From the NCBI RefSeq assembly GCF_000472385.1, contig NZ_AWZU01000051.1, forward strand, positions 1 through 61,171: a stretch of DNA of 61,171 bases, written 5' to 3'. The notes beneath the pieces were generated by a model that was given only the letters and a program-made list of their open reading frames with translations, was not told the origin of the DNA and ran no database searches. This DNA is from Bradyrhizobium sp. ARR65 (lineage in GTDB: Bacteria; Pseudomonadota; Alphaproteobacteria; Rhizobiales; Xanthobacteraceae). Positions within the stretch are counted from its first letter, which is position 1, and the number at the start of each line of letters is the position of its first letter. This document shows, one piece after another, positions 1 through 7,941 of the stretch. The position numbers and the translations under genes are program-made.

Positions 1-327
1 GCATCAACAAACATGATCCATTTCCAGCCAGGTGGATAGCAATCTGCAGAAGGTGGTACTCGAAATCCTTGTGCTCCATCACTCGCCTGCCTTGGAAAAG
101 AGGGAGGAATTGCTGTTCCCGGTTTCCACTCCAACTTCACGGATTGTGTTTGTTTTAGGAACGAACCGCGCGTTGGCCACTTGTAGTCAGAACCAGAAGG
201 CCGTCGCCCGCCGTTAGCAAAACGGCGCCTGTCGCGGATAGCCAAAGGCAGAAGTGCCCGCTGTTCAAAAACAAGCGCTCGCGTTGGATAGCCAAAGGCG
301 ACGGCCGTTGGCATCTGCGGTATTGTC
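1..327. other. Intergenic edge region with a short direct repeat
   Basis: No gene is supported here. Short reading frames exist on both strands, but none has a ribosome site or family resemblance I can defend. The only structure seen is a 14-base direct repeat, GGATAGCCAAAGGC, at 236-249 and 286-299, exactly 50 bases apart. Confidence 0.5.
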
Positions 328-540
328 ATGCCTGACTTACTTTCTCCGCACCGAGCGCCTTCTGGCGTCACTCAATGTTCGCGCTGTCCTCGGTGCGGAG
401 CCGTGATGAAAATCCAACACGTAATCCCGGGCAACCAACCCGGCTCCGAGTTCTGGACGGCGCGCTGTCCCGAGTGCGGGACCATCCAAGAAGTTCAGGT
501 TCGCCATCCGATCAAGTCTGACGACGCAGCGCTGGGCTGA
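328..540 (+). CDS. Small zinc-ribbon-like hypothetical protein
   Basis: This 70-residue protein has two cysteine clusters that look like a zinc ribbon. The first is C17-x2-C20-x2-C23 (CSRCPRCG) and the second is C47-x2-C50 (CPECG), about 24 residues apart. Such a fold usually binds one structural zinc and serves in small regulatory or chaperone-like proteins, but no specific role can be assigned. The ATG at 328 is the only good start; no strong ribosome site precedes it. No operon partner is close. The paired CxxC knuckles argue that it is a real gene rather than a chance frame. Confidence 0.55.
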   Translation: MPDLLSPHRAPSGVTQCSRCPRCGAVMKIQHVIPGNQPGSEFWTARCPECGTIQEVQVRHPIKSDDAALG

Positions 541-995
541 CAGCGCAACCAACTTGACGATAGGAGCAAGCGTCCCGTTTGTCTGATCAAGCGCTCGGCC
601 GCGTGGAGGCCAAGCCGACGTGGAATGAATGAGGTCCGCAAGCGAACTCGAGACAAATCCCCGGTTGATAAGCGAGTCGGCAGGACGGCAAAAGCGGAAG
701 GCGCCGCCGGCCGGCCAACCATTGAGTGCGCAGGAAGTGCTAAGCGTTAGCTGACGATCCGATATTCTCTTGAGCTTTTTGCATCGCGGTACTCGGGGTC
801 CGACGCTTGCTGCATCCAGTATACACCGCGATCAGCGCAGATCGTCCAGCACTCGCTCCATCGCGGGATGCATCTGGTTCTTCACCTTGATCCGCGCAAA
901 CGCGGCTGAGGAGATCGTGCGGGATGCAGCTTGATCGCCATGACGGACTCATTTTACATGGGGTTACATCGAAAGCGGGATTATCCAACGAGCTT
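541..995. other. Intergenic region with one possible tiny ORF
   Basis: No firm gene is seen. A plus-strand frame at 625-750 (ATG to TAG, 41 residues, very rich in Arg and Lys) could encode a small basic protein. A GGAGG lies about 15 bases upstream, too far for a typical ribosome site, and there is no recognisable motif, so it is not called as a gene. Confidence 0.35.
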
Positions 996-1202
996 ATGAC
1001 TCGAAATCGAAAAGATCTTCCATCGAGCGGCTTCGCGATTGTAGTAGGCGGTCAAATGAAAGCCGAATTCGCGACACGTGAAGGAGTCGCGAAGGCAGCA
1101 GCGGAGCTCAAGCGGAGATTTCCGAGCCTGCGGATCGGCATCTACGATGCGCTGGCGGAACAGTTTCAGCCGATGGGCGACGCATTCGAACCAGTCACGT
1201 GA
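996..1202 (+). CDS. Small hypothetical protein
   Basis: This 68-residue protein has no domain I recognise. The ATG at 996 (MTRNRKDLPSSGF) is preferred to the upstream ATG at 924, because the compact beta-then-helix pattern (GFAIVVGGQMKAEFATREG, then a helix rich in Ala, Glu and Lys) begins right after it. The frame ends at 1202, overlapping by eight bases the tail of the transposase remnant on the other strand. The local composition resembles other small genes of this genome. It could be a minor housekeeping protein of unknown role. Confidence 0.45.
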   Translation: MTRNRKDLPSSGFAIVVGGQMKAEFATREGVAKAAAELKRRFPSLRIGIYDALAEQFQPMGDAFEPVT

Positions 1203-1801
1203 ATAAAAGTTCGCCACATAATGTCTGCTGGGCTTTGTGGCAGAAGCGTTTGACGGAAGCTAAAATCTGATCCGCGGACTTGGTCCATTTGAAGGGTTTC
1301 GGCTTCTTATGGTGCACGCACATAGCTGTGCGTGCGACGTTCCAGCACCCCGGGCATCATCGGCAAGACTGGCTGCTCGCGATCGAGTGCCTGGATCTCG
1401 CTTTTCTCATCGATGCTGAGGACAAGAGCTCGGTGCGGCGGGGACATGTAAAGACCGACGATATCGCGCACCTTGTCGACGAAGAGCGGATGGCTCGACA
1501 GCTTGAATGTCTGGCTCCGGTGTGGCTGCAGGCCGAACGCCATCCACATTCGGCGGATAGTAGTGTGAGAAAAGCCAGTTTCCGCGGCCATTGAGCGGAT
1601 CGACGAGTGCGTCGCATCGGCCGGCGTCGTACGCAATGTCCGCTCGATCACGGCAGCAACCTGATCGTCCTTGATGGTTCGGGGGCGGCCAGGGCGGGGC
1701 TCGTCAAGCAGGCCATCACAGCGGTTCTTCAAAAATCGGCGGCGCCATTTATCAACAGTATGTTCGTGGATGCCGAGCTCAGCGGCAACGGACTTACTTG
1801 C
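1195..1801 (-). pseudogene. IS630-family transposase remnant, internally deleted
   Basis: The minus strand reads as an IS630-type transposase in which both conserved ends are visible but the middle is missing. From about 1800 down come the helix-turn-helix part (HEHTVDKWRRRFL) and the linker (DEPRPGRPRTI), then the start of the DDE domain (VLSIDEKSEIQALDREQP) and RRTHSYVR near 1310. The sequence then jumps directly to the C-terminal tail (KPKPFKWTKSADQIL and FCHKAQQTL), ending at a stop at 1195-1197. Most of the catalytic core, with its second and third acidic residues, is therefore absent. At the N-terminal end, the in-frame sequence before 1800 hits TGA codons. The element cannot encode a working transposase. 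I did not identify terminal inverted repeats. Confidence 0.8.
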
Positions 1802-2084
1802 AGCAAGTCATTGACTTCACGCGACCGTGTTGGACTTGCAGAATGAAATTCTTGATCTCTGTCGTAAGGTTAAGCTGCCGATGCCGATCGCGCATCGGCA
1901 GCAATTGTTATTTCGGCCGAGGTCGGGAGGGATTTGCGCTCCGCCTCACGCCCGCCGGCGCCGAGTGTCAATCGCTTTTCGAACCGCTGCTCCGGCAGCG
2001 GTCGAATGAGCATTAGCAATATGCTTCGACGACCGCCCGGTCGGTTACACAAGCCCGACCATGGGATCACGCCTTTCGCGCCTC

Positions 2085-2660
2085 TTACTCCTTCTTCAAT
2101 AGAAGATTGATCGTGTTTGCCGCGATCCTACGGAGTTTCGCGTCATCGCCAAAGGCTCTTTCAAGCACAGCCAATCCACGCGTCACGGTGACGATGTGCA
2201 ATGCCGCGACCTCGGGAGTTCCGTCAAATTCGCCCCGCTTGATACCGATGGACAATGTTTCCTGGACTAGGCTGGTGATACGACTAATCAGATCCGCAAA
2301 GGCTCGTCGCGCGTTTTCATCTGCTCCGAGCTCCATTAACCCTCGCGTAGTAGGACATCCCCGGGGCGGCGAACCCGATCGGAAGTTCTTTATCGTCAGA
2401 TCAAAAAACGCCGTGAGACGCTGTCGCAACGTCCCCGAGCCCAGTGCTCTCTGCAAAGAGCTCAGATATTCGCTCGCATAGCGCTCGTAGGCGCAGAGGA
2501 ACAGCGCTTCCTTGCTGCCAAAGGCATTGTAGAGACTGCCCCTTTGGACACCCGCGTCACGCGCGATGTCAGAAAGCGACGCTCCGCGTACTCCCTTGCG
2601 CCAGAATTGATCGAACGCGATGCGCAGGACGTCGTCGTGGTCGAATTCTCGTGGTCTCAA
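2085..2660 (-). CDS. TetR/AcrR-family transcriptional regulator
   Basis: This 191-residue protein has the TetR layout: an N-terminal DNA-binding domain (about residues 8-55, with the helix-turn-helix in SLSDIARDAGVQRGSLY followed by NAFGSKEALF) and a helical ligand domain. It should repress genes until a small ligand binds. The start is a TTG at 2658-2660, chosen because a GGAGGA ribosome site lies just upstream and because the text MRPREFDHDDVL fits the family's usual first residues. It is divergent from the tautomerase gene at 2820. A palindrome with TTGACG/CGTCAA arms lies between them and is a likely operator, so the regulator probably controls itself and the tautomerase. The ligand is unknown. 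Confidence 0.85.
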   Translation of the reverse strand: MRPREFDHDDVLRIAFDQFWRKGVRGASLSDIARDAGVQRGSLYNAFGSKEALFLCAYERYASEYLSSLQRALGSGTLRQRLTAFFDLTIKNFRSGSPPRGCPTTRGLMELGADENARRAFADLISRITSLVQETLSIGIKRGEFDGTPEVAALHIVTVTRGLAVLERAFGDDAKLRRIAANTINLLLKKE

Positions 2661-2697
2661 GGTTTTCCTCCTCCGAGCATCCGAGAATAGAATTTAC

Positions 2698-2712
2698 TTG
2701 ACGCGTCGTCAA
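2698..2712. promoter_or_regulatory. Palindrome, likely TetR operator
   Basis: The sequence TTGACGCGTCGTCAA has perfect 6-base inverted arms (TTGACG and CGTCAA) around a 3-base centre. It lies 38 bases upstream of the TetR start and 107 bases upstream of the divergent tautomerase gene. Position and symmetry fit an operator for the adjacent TetR-type regulator. Binding is inferred. Confidence 0.5.
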
Positions 2713-2819
2713 AAACATACGATTTTGACATGGTGTTAAGAACCTGCGTGACGGTGCCCTTAGCCGATCGCGGCTGTAGGGAGTGGGACCAGCGGTAGGG
2801 CAGCGCAAAGGGATTTCGC

Positions 2820-3197
2820 ATGCCTCTTCTTCACATCTCATTGCAAAAGGGAAAGCCGGAAGCCTACCGACAGGCGATCTTCGATGGCCTTTACCGCGCA
2901 ATGCGAGAAACGCTAAACGTGGTCGAAGACGACCAATTCATGACGATCAGCGAGCACGAGCCCGCGAACTTCCGCTACGGCAACGGCTACGGCATCACCC
3001 GGAGCCCGGATACGGTGTACATCCAGATTACGGTATTTAACACGCGCACTGCCGAACAAAAGAAGGCGCTTTTCCGCCGCATCGCGGAATTGCTCGGCGA
3101 AAGCCCCGGTATACGTTCCGAAGACGTGTTCGTGAACATTCTCGACGCAGCGAAAGAGAATTGGTCCGTCGGCCAAGGTCTCGCGCAATTCGCCTGA
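2820..3197 (+). CDS. Tautomerase-family protein
   Basis: This 125-residue protein begins Met-Pro-Leu-Leu, and tautomerases of the 4-oxalocrotonate/MIF superfamily use the Pro exposed after Met removal as catalytic base. The rest has the duplicated beta-alpha-beta pattern of longer members (PLLHISLQKG at the start, VYIQITVF in the middle, then a helix and SEDVFVNILD). Members interconvert keto and enol forms of small acids or dehalogenate them; the substrate here is unknown. The gene faces the TetR gene across a palindromic site, suggesting induction by a small aromatic or unsaturated acid, which is inference. No second gene follows closely. Confidence 0.75.
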   Translation: MPLLHISLQKGKPEAYRQAIFDGLYRAMRETLNVVEDDQFMTISEHEPANFRYGNGYGITRSPDTVYIQITVFNTRTAEQKKALFRRIAELLGESPGIRSEDVFVNILDAAKENWSVGQGLAQFA

Positions 3198-3557
3198 AGA
3201 GATGAAGCCATGGCGGCGGAACGAAAAGGCGGCTGCTCTGCGGGGTGCTGCATTACGTCTTGAAAGGCGAGCCGCAGGCCATCGCCGGACGAGGATGCGA
3301 TAAGCTTCGGGATCGCGTGCGCGTGCGGCGTCGAGACAGCTACCCGTTTTTCAAGGAAATGATCGCCCGGTTCGAGGGCCAGCCCGAAATCAAGGATGGC
3401 CAGCCACGAAGCCTGGCCTTCATTTCTAGTGTCAGCCGGTTACGTAGTGCCAATGGGCATAGGACCTAATCTGCCTGGCAGAGTCATCGGTTGGCGCGTC
3501 TTCAGCAAATACTTGACATCGAAGGCCTTTTCAGTCCGAAAAAGGGCTGGACATCAG

Positions 3558-3576
3558 GTCGTGTGGTCCTGGCGCC
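3558..3576 (-). repeat. Fragment of a dispersed repeat
   Basis: The minus strand here reads GGCGCCAGGACCACACGAC, identical over 19 bases to the plus strand at 17726-17744. In both places the flanks look non-coding. Similar strings are, from memory, common in Bradyrhizobium intergenic DNA. Confidence 0.5.
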
Positions 3577-3756
3577 CCGAGGCTGGCGCCAAGTTGGCGG
3601 GATGCACGTTGAGCATCGCGCCGATGACGGTTACAAAGAAAACCTGGCTCACCGAGGAGTACGAAGTAAGTCGTAAACCACTGCGCAGGGAAGGCCGGAT
3701 TGTCTCCGCCTGGACCTGTGGTCAACGCGCTCTTCGCGCAATTTTTTGCGCGAGGA

Positions 3757-3849
3757 TGCTGATTCCGCTCGATGCCGCCCACCATTCCGGAATGATCTCG
3801 CCCAGTATTCCGATTTGATGTCGCCCACCATTCCGAGATGATCTCGCCC
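3757..3849. repeat. Tandem 23-base repeats, likely end of an IS21-type element
   Basis: Three imperfect units of CACCATTCCGAGATGATCTCGCC begin at 3780, 3803 and 3826, an exact 23-base period, and a weaker fourth unit precedes them at about 3757. The two best copies (3771-3803 and 3817-3849, with flanks) differ at only 3 of 33 positions. Elements of the IS21 family carry several such transposase-binding repeats at each end. No istA or istB gene and no partner end were found nearby, so this looks like an orphan end. The link to IS21 is inferred from repeat layout. Confidence 0.55.
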
Positions 3850-4030
3850 GGGGTGACGGAGGCCTCTTCTGGCTCCGATACGGTCGCCTTTCGGGTTTGC
3901 GAAGGGGACCTGATGCCGACGGAGTGTGGAATTGGCGCGAACGAAAGCATGAGTACGTTCGGTGTTGCGCGGACTCCTCCAATGTATTGCCTATCCGCGG
4001 CGGGAGGGAGACGCTTACCGAGGAAGCAGC

Positions 4031-4783
4031 ATGAGCAAAGAACTCGCCGGCAAGGTTGCCATCGTCACCGGGGCCGGGCGCAACATTGGCCGCGCCATCG
4101 CGTTGACACTGGCGGAGGCCGGCGCTGCAATCCTCGTGGGCGCGCGCAGCAATCGCGCTGAGGCCGACGCAGTCGCTCGCGAGATCGAGGCATCCGGCGA
4201 GAAGGCGCTGGTCCATACCGGCGATGTCGTCGATCCCAAATCTGTGCAGGCGATGGCGGAAGCGACCCTCAACGCTTTCGGCCGCATCGACATTCTCGTC
4301 AACAATGCGGCGCTGCGGCGGGAAAAGTCGTTTGCGGAGATGGACTATGCCGAGTGGCGCGCGATCCTCGATGTGACGCTCGACGGTGCCTTTCACTGCA
4401 CCAAGGCCTGCCTTGCGGCGCTGCGGCAGAGCGGTTCGGGACGCATCGTCAATATCGGCGGCTTGAGCGCGCATACCGGCGCCGGCAACCGCGCCCACGT
4501 GGTCACGGCCAAGGCCGGCATCGTGGGCTTCACCCGCGCGCTCGCAACCGAGCTTGCCGCCGACGGCATCACCGTCAATTGCGTGGTTCCGGGATTGATC
4601 AGCACACCGCTACCGAAAGATCAGCCGGAACCGGCGCATCATGTGACCCATCAAACGCGAACGGGCGAGCGTGGCAAGCCGGAAGATGTCGCCGCGGCCG
4701 TCCGTTTCCTGTGCGGCCCGGGTGCGCGGTACATCACGGGGCAGGCGATCCATGCCAATGGCGGGGCCTATTTCTCCGGTTAG
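4031..4783 (+). CDS. SDR-family protein with an altered active site
   Basis: This 250-residue protein has the short-chain dehydrogenase fold. The cofactor loop is TGAGRNIG (residues 13-20) and the NNAA motif is at 91-94, so an NAD(P)-binding fold is clear. The active site is not standard. Ser146 is present in GGLSAHTG and Lys161 in TAKAG, but the residue four before the Lys, normally Tyr, is Val157 (RAHVVTAK), and the usual Asn of the VNLTG region reads VTLDG. Classical oxidoreductase chemistry is therefore doubtful unless another residue, perhaps His156, takes over. The ATG at 4031 follows a GAGGAAG ribosome site. The molybdopterin oxidoreductase gene starts 86 bases downstream on the same strand and may share its transcript. 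Confidence 0.8.
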   Translation: MSKELAGKVAIVTGAGRNIGRAIALTLAEAGAAILVGARSNRAEADAVAREIEASGEKALVHTGDVVDPKSVQAMAEATLNAFGRIDILVNNAALRREKSFAEMDYAEWRAILDVTLDGAFHCTKACLAALRQSGSGRIVNIGGLSAHTGAGNRAHVVTAKAGIVGFTRALATELAADGITVNCVVPGLISTPLPKDQPEPAHHVTHQTRTGERGKPEDVAAAVRFLCGPGARYITGQAIHANGGAYFSG

Positions 4784-4869
4784 CGCATGGCTTGCGTGCG
4801 AATTTTGCGCGGGGATTGCCGGACAAATGCGCTCGGCTGCTCAGATTTTTGATGCTACTAATTCGCATC

Positions 4870-6975
4870 ATGAATAAGCAGGCCAGTATCGATATTCGCC
4901 ACTCCACGTGTCCGCATGATTGCCCATCGGCCTGTGCGCTCGATGTCGAGGTGATCGATGGGCAGCGCATCGGACGGGTTCGCGGGTCCAAGCGGCAGAC
5001 CTACACGGCGGGTGTCGTTTGCGCGAAGGTCGCGCGCTATGCCGAGCGCATCCATCACCCCGAGCGGCTGATGTATCCGCTGCGAAGGACTGGCCCGAAG
5101 GGTTCCGGCCAATTCGCGCGGATTTCCTGGGATGAGGCGTTGGACGAAATCGCCGATCGTTTCAACGCGGCCGAGCGCGAGTTCGGCTCGGAGTCCGTCT
5201 GGCCCTATTACTATGCGGGCACGATGGGCATCGTGATGAAAAACGGCATCAACCGCCTCACCCATGTGAAGAAGTATTCCCGCTTCTATGCCACGATCTG
5301 CTCCAACATCGCCCGCATCGGCTTTGCCATGGGAACCGGTAAAATCGCCGGCGCCGATCCGCGCGAGATGGGCGTGTCGGATCTGATCGTGATCTGGGGC
5401 ACCAATCCGGTGAACACCCAGGTCAACGTGATGACGCACGCCGCCCGCGCGAAGAAGGAGCGCGGCGCCAAAATCGCGGCGGTCGACATCTACGACAACG
5501 AGACCATGAAGCAGGCTGACATCAAGATCATCCTGCGACCGGGAACTGATGCCGCGTTTGCTTGCGGCGTCATGCACGTGCTGTTCCGTGAAGGTCTTGC
5601 CGATCGCGACTATCTCGCGCGCTACACCGATTGTCCCGCCGAGCTCGAGGCGCATTTGCGGACGCGGACGCCTGAATGGGCCGCGTCGATTTGCGGTGTA
5701 CCGGTTGAGGAGATCGAGGCGTTCGCACGCGCCGTCGGCCAAACCAAGCGCACATTCTTCCGCCTTGGCTACGGCTTTACCCGCACCCGAAACGGCGCGA
5801 CGCAAATGCACGCCGCGCTATGCATCCCGGCGGTGACCGGCGCCTGGCAGTATGAAGGCGGCGGCGCCTTCTTCAACAATGCGGCGCTCTGGCGCTTCAA
5901 TGAGGCGATCGTCGAGGGACACGATGCGATCGACCCGAACATTCGCCTGCTCGATCAATCCAAGGTCGGGCGCATCCTGACTGGAGACGCGCAAGCGTTG
6001 CGCGGCAAAGGCCCGGTCAAGGCGATGCTGATCCAGAACACCAATCCGGTGACGGTCGCGCCCGAGCAGGCGCTGGTCCGCCAAGGTTTTGCGCGCGAGG
6101 ATCTGTTCGTCGCCGTGCACGAGCAGTTCATGACCGAGACGGCGCAAATGGCCGATATTGTGTTGCCGGCGACGATGTTCATGGAGCACGACGACCTCTA
6201 TTACGGCGGTGGGCATCAGTACATTTCGGTCGGCCCGAAGCTGATCGATCCGCCCGGCGAATGTCGCAGCAATCATGAGGTGCTTCAGGGCTTGGCCCGG
6301 CGGGTCGGCGCAGTCCATCCCGGCTTCGAGATGACGCCGCGCCAATTGATCGATGCCACCCTGAAACTGAGCGGGCACGGCGCTATAGAAAATCTGCAAG
6401 CGGACATGTGGCGCGACTTGCAGCCGGATTTCCGCACCTCGCACTATCTCGACGGCTTCGCGCACGCCGACAAGAAATTCCATTTTAGGGTTGACTGGGC
6501 GCAGCCGCTGTTCGGGCAGATCATGGGCGAGGTGGACAAGATGCCGTCCTTGCCGGATCACTGGACAGCCATTGAGGAGGCGGACGAGGCGCACCCGTTC
6601 CGCCTCGCCACCAGTCCCTCGCGCAGTTTCCTCAACACGACATTCAATGAGACCCCCTCATCGCAGGCACGCGAGGGCAGGGCTTCCGTGATGATTCACC
6701 CGCGCGACGCCGCGGCCCTCGGGATCGCCGACGGCGATGCCGTGACGCTCGGCAATACGCGCGGGGAGACCACGCTGATCGCAAAGCTGTTCGAGGGTGT
6801 GCATCGCGGCGTCTTGATCGCGGAATCCATTCATCCGAACCGCGACCATATTGGCGGTCGCGGCATCAACACATTGACGGGAGCCGAGGCGGTCGCGCCG
6901 ATCGGCGGCGCGGCCTTCCACGACAACAAGGTTTGGGTGAAGAAGGCGGCGCTTGCTGCAACCGACGGGAGTTGA
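4870..6975 (+). CDS. Molybdopterin-dependent oxidoreductase (DMSO reductase family)
   Basis: This 701-residue protein carries an N-terminal [4Fe-4S] motif with Cys14, Cys18, Cys22 (CPHDCPSAC) and Cys51 (GVVCAK), followed by the molybdopterin domains of the DMSO reductase superfamily (FARISWDEALDEIADRF, then LIVIWGTNPV) and a C-terminal dinucleotide-binding domain (SVMIHPRDAAALGIADGD). It transfers electrons at a Mo or W bis-MGD centre. There is no twin-arginine signal, so it should be cytoplasmic. No electron-transfer partner gene adjoins it, so it may work as a single subunit or with a distant reductase. The start is the ATG at 4870. An open frame continues upstream to 4354, but that part is the wrong frame of the SDR gene. 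The substrate is unknown. Confidence 0.85.
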   Translation: MNKQASIDIRHSTCPHDCPSACALDVEVIDGQRIGRVRGSKRQTYTAGVVCAKVARYAERIHHPERLMYPLRRTGPKGSGQFARISWDEALDEIADRFNAAEREFGSESVWPYYYAGTMGIVMKNGINRLTHVKKYSRFYATICSNIARIGFAMGTGKIAGADPREMGVSDLIVIWGTNPVNTQVNVMTHAARAKKERGAKIAAVDIYDNETMKQADIKIILRPGTDAAFACGVMHVLFREGLADRDYLARYTDCPAELEAHLRTRTPEWAASICGVPVEEIEAFARAVGQTKRTFFRLGYGFTRTRNGATQMHAALCIPAVTGAWQYEGGGAFFNNAALWRFNEAIVEGHDAIDPNIRLLDQSKVGRILTGDAQALRGKGPVKAMLIQNTNPVTVAPEQALVRQGFAREDLFVAVHEQFMTETAQMADIVLPATMFMEHDDLYYGGGHQYISVGPKLIDPPGECRSNHEVLQGLARRVGAVHPGFEMTPRQLIDATLKLSGHGAIENLQADMWRDLQPDFRTSHYLDGFAHADKKFHFRVDWAQPLFGQIMGEVDKMPSLPDHWTAIEEADEAHPFRLATSPSRSFLNTTFNETPSSQAREGRASVMIHPRDAAALGIADGDAVTLGNTRGETTLIAKLFEGVHRGVLIAESIHPNRDHIGGRGINTLTGAEAVAPIGGAAFHDNKVWVKKAALAATDGS

Positions 6976-7402
6976 GCAAAGGCGGCGGTGGGAGTGGGTG
7001 CGGCATTGTTTCAGCCGACAAGCGGCCGCATCATGGTGCGGCGAAGATGCGCACGGCCCATGCGCCACACTTTCGGTCCATAAGCGTCAAAATGGCCGCC
7101 TTAATTGCCGACACACTCTCGCTCGTCCGATTCGCTAAACTGTTGCAAACAGGCCTGATTCACGGCCTTTGTCTGAGGGGTACGCCGATTGTTCTTGTCG
7201 ACGGTCTGGATTACGATGGACTTTTGTTTCCTGCTTGCCTTTTTCTCAGGATCGCATAACCACCCATTTTGACATCGGCGGGAGGAGTAGCTTAAGTAGC
7301 AAGGCTTTCTCGCCGGAGACCCGTGAAGATGCTGAAATGTGCTGTCGTTGTGGCCAATCGCCCGACCGCATCTTCGCGTCTCTAACCGAAAGAGGGGTTC
7401 GC
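6976..7402. other. Intergenic region, no gene seen
   Basis: A plus-strand frame runs from 6933 to 7259, overlapping the end of the oxidoreductase gene, but it has no ribosome site and no protein-like pattern. The region probably holds the end of the upstream transcript and the promoter of the lipid-type operon at 7403. No convincing hairpin was found. Confidence 0.4.
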
Positions 7403-7921
7403 ATGACCGCCTATTTCCGGCATCAGCTCGCCGATTACGTTGAATATCACCGTGATCCCAGGAACTGCGCGGCTCATGTGTTTGGTATCATCTTCCTTTT
7501 CCTTGCCGCGGTCCTTCCGCTGACGATGGTGCCCATTCCGGGGTTCGATGGCCATCTCACGCTGGCCACGCTGCTGGCGCTGCCCGTCCTGATTTACTGG
7601 TTGGCGCTTGATCCTCCGCTTGGACTGGCCATCGTCGCGGCGGCCGTTCTGTTGTTGTCGACCGCCTCGGCCATTGTGGCCAATGTGGGCGTCGCCGGCG
7701 TGTGGACCCTTGCGGTGGTCTTGGCGGTGTGTGGCGTCACGGCTCAAGTCGTCGGCCATAAGGTCTTCGAGCGGCGGAAGCCGTCGATGTCCGATCATCC
7801 CGTGCATTTTTTGCTCGGCCCGATGTTTGTTATGGCCAAATTGTTCATTGCGCTGGGTTTCCGACACGATCTCGCAGCCATCATCGGATCGGTGCCTGAG
7901 CCGGCTCAGGCCAATCGCTGA
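7403..7921 (+). CDS. Mpo1-like (DUF962) membrane protein
   Basis: This 172-residue protein matches the Mpo1/YGL010w-like family. It has the start YVEYHRDPRNCAAHVFG, four hydrophobic stretches, and the late motif HPVHFLLGPMFVMAK. The yeast Mpo1 is an Fe(II)-dependent dioxygenase in alpha-oxidation of 2-hydroxy fatty acids in the membrane, and the conserved histidines seen here (HRDP, AAHVFG, HPVHF) are the expected metal ligands. The ATG at 7403 follows GAAAGAGGGG, a good ribosome site; the longer frame from 7169 has none. The epimerase gene starts 20 bases after its stop, so the two are very likely cotranscribed. The bacterial substrate is not known. Confidence 0.75.
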   Translation: MTAYFRHQLADYVEYHRDPRNCAAHVFGIIFLFLAAVLPLTMVPIPGFDGHLTLATLLALPVLIYWLALDPPLGLAIVAAAVLLLSTASAIVANVGVAGVWTLAVVLAVCGVTAQVVGHKVFERRKPSMSDHPVHFLLGPMFVMAKLFIALGFRHDLAAIIGSVPEPAQANR

Positions 7922-7941
7922 GACGCGCCGAATTCTGCTTC

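Larger units (their letters stand above)
3198..4030. other. Gene-poor region with decayed fragments
   Basis: No intact gene is seen. At about 3212-3300 the plus strand reads, across a frameshift, like the start of a GFA-type (glutathione-dependent formaldehyde-activating family) protein: RKGGCSAG in one frame, then HYVLKGEPQAIA in another. If so, it is a broken remnant, and I hold this weakly. Positions 3558-3576 share 19 identical bases, inverted, with 17726-17744. Positions 3757-3849 carry tandem repeats listed separately. The SDR gene's GAGGAAG ribosome site lies at the right end. Confidence 0.45.

Noticed and set aside
3757..3849. Possible CRISPR array
   Set aside because: The repeats are contiguous with a 23-base period and no unique spacers, and no cas genes are near.
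3722..4498. Minus-strand frame of 258 residues
   Set aside because: It reads antisense through the SDR gene and through the tandem repeats, with no protein pattern or ribosome site.
4354..4869. Open frame extending the molybdenum enzyme 172 residues upstream
   Set aside because: It is the out-of-frame read of the SDR gene, is very Arg-rich and lacks any motif. The Fe-S motif begins right after the ATG at 4870.
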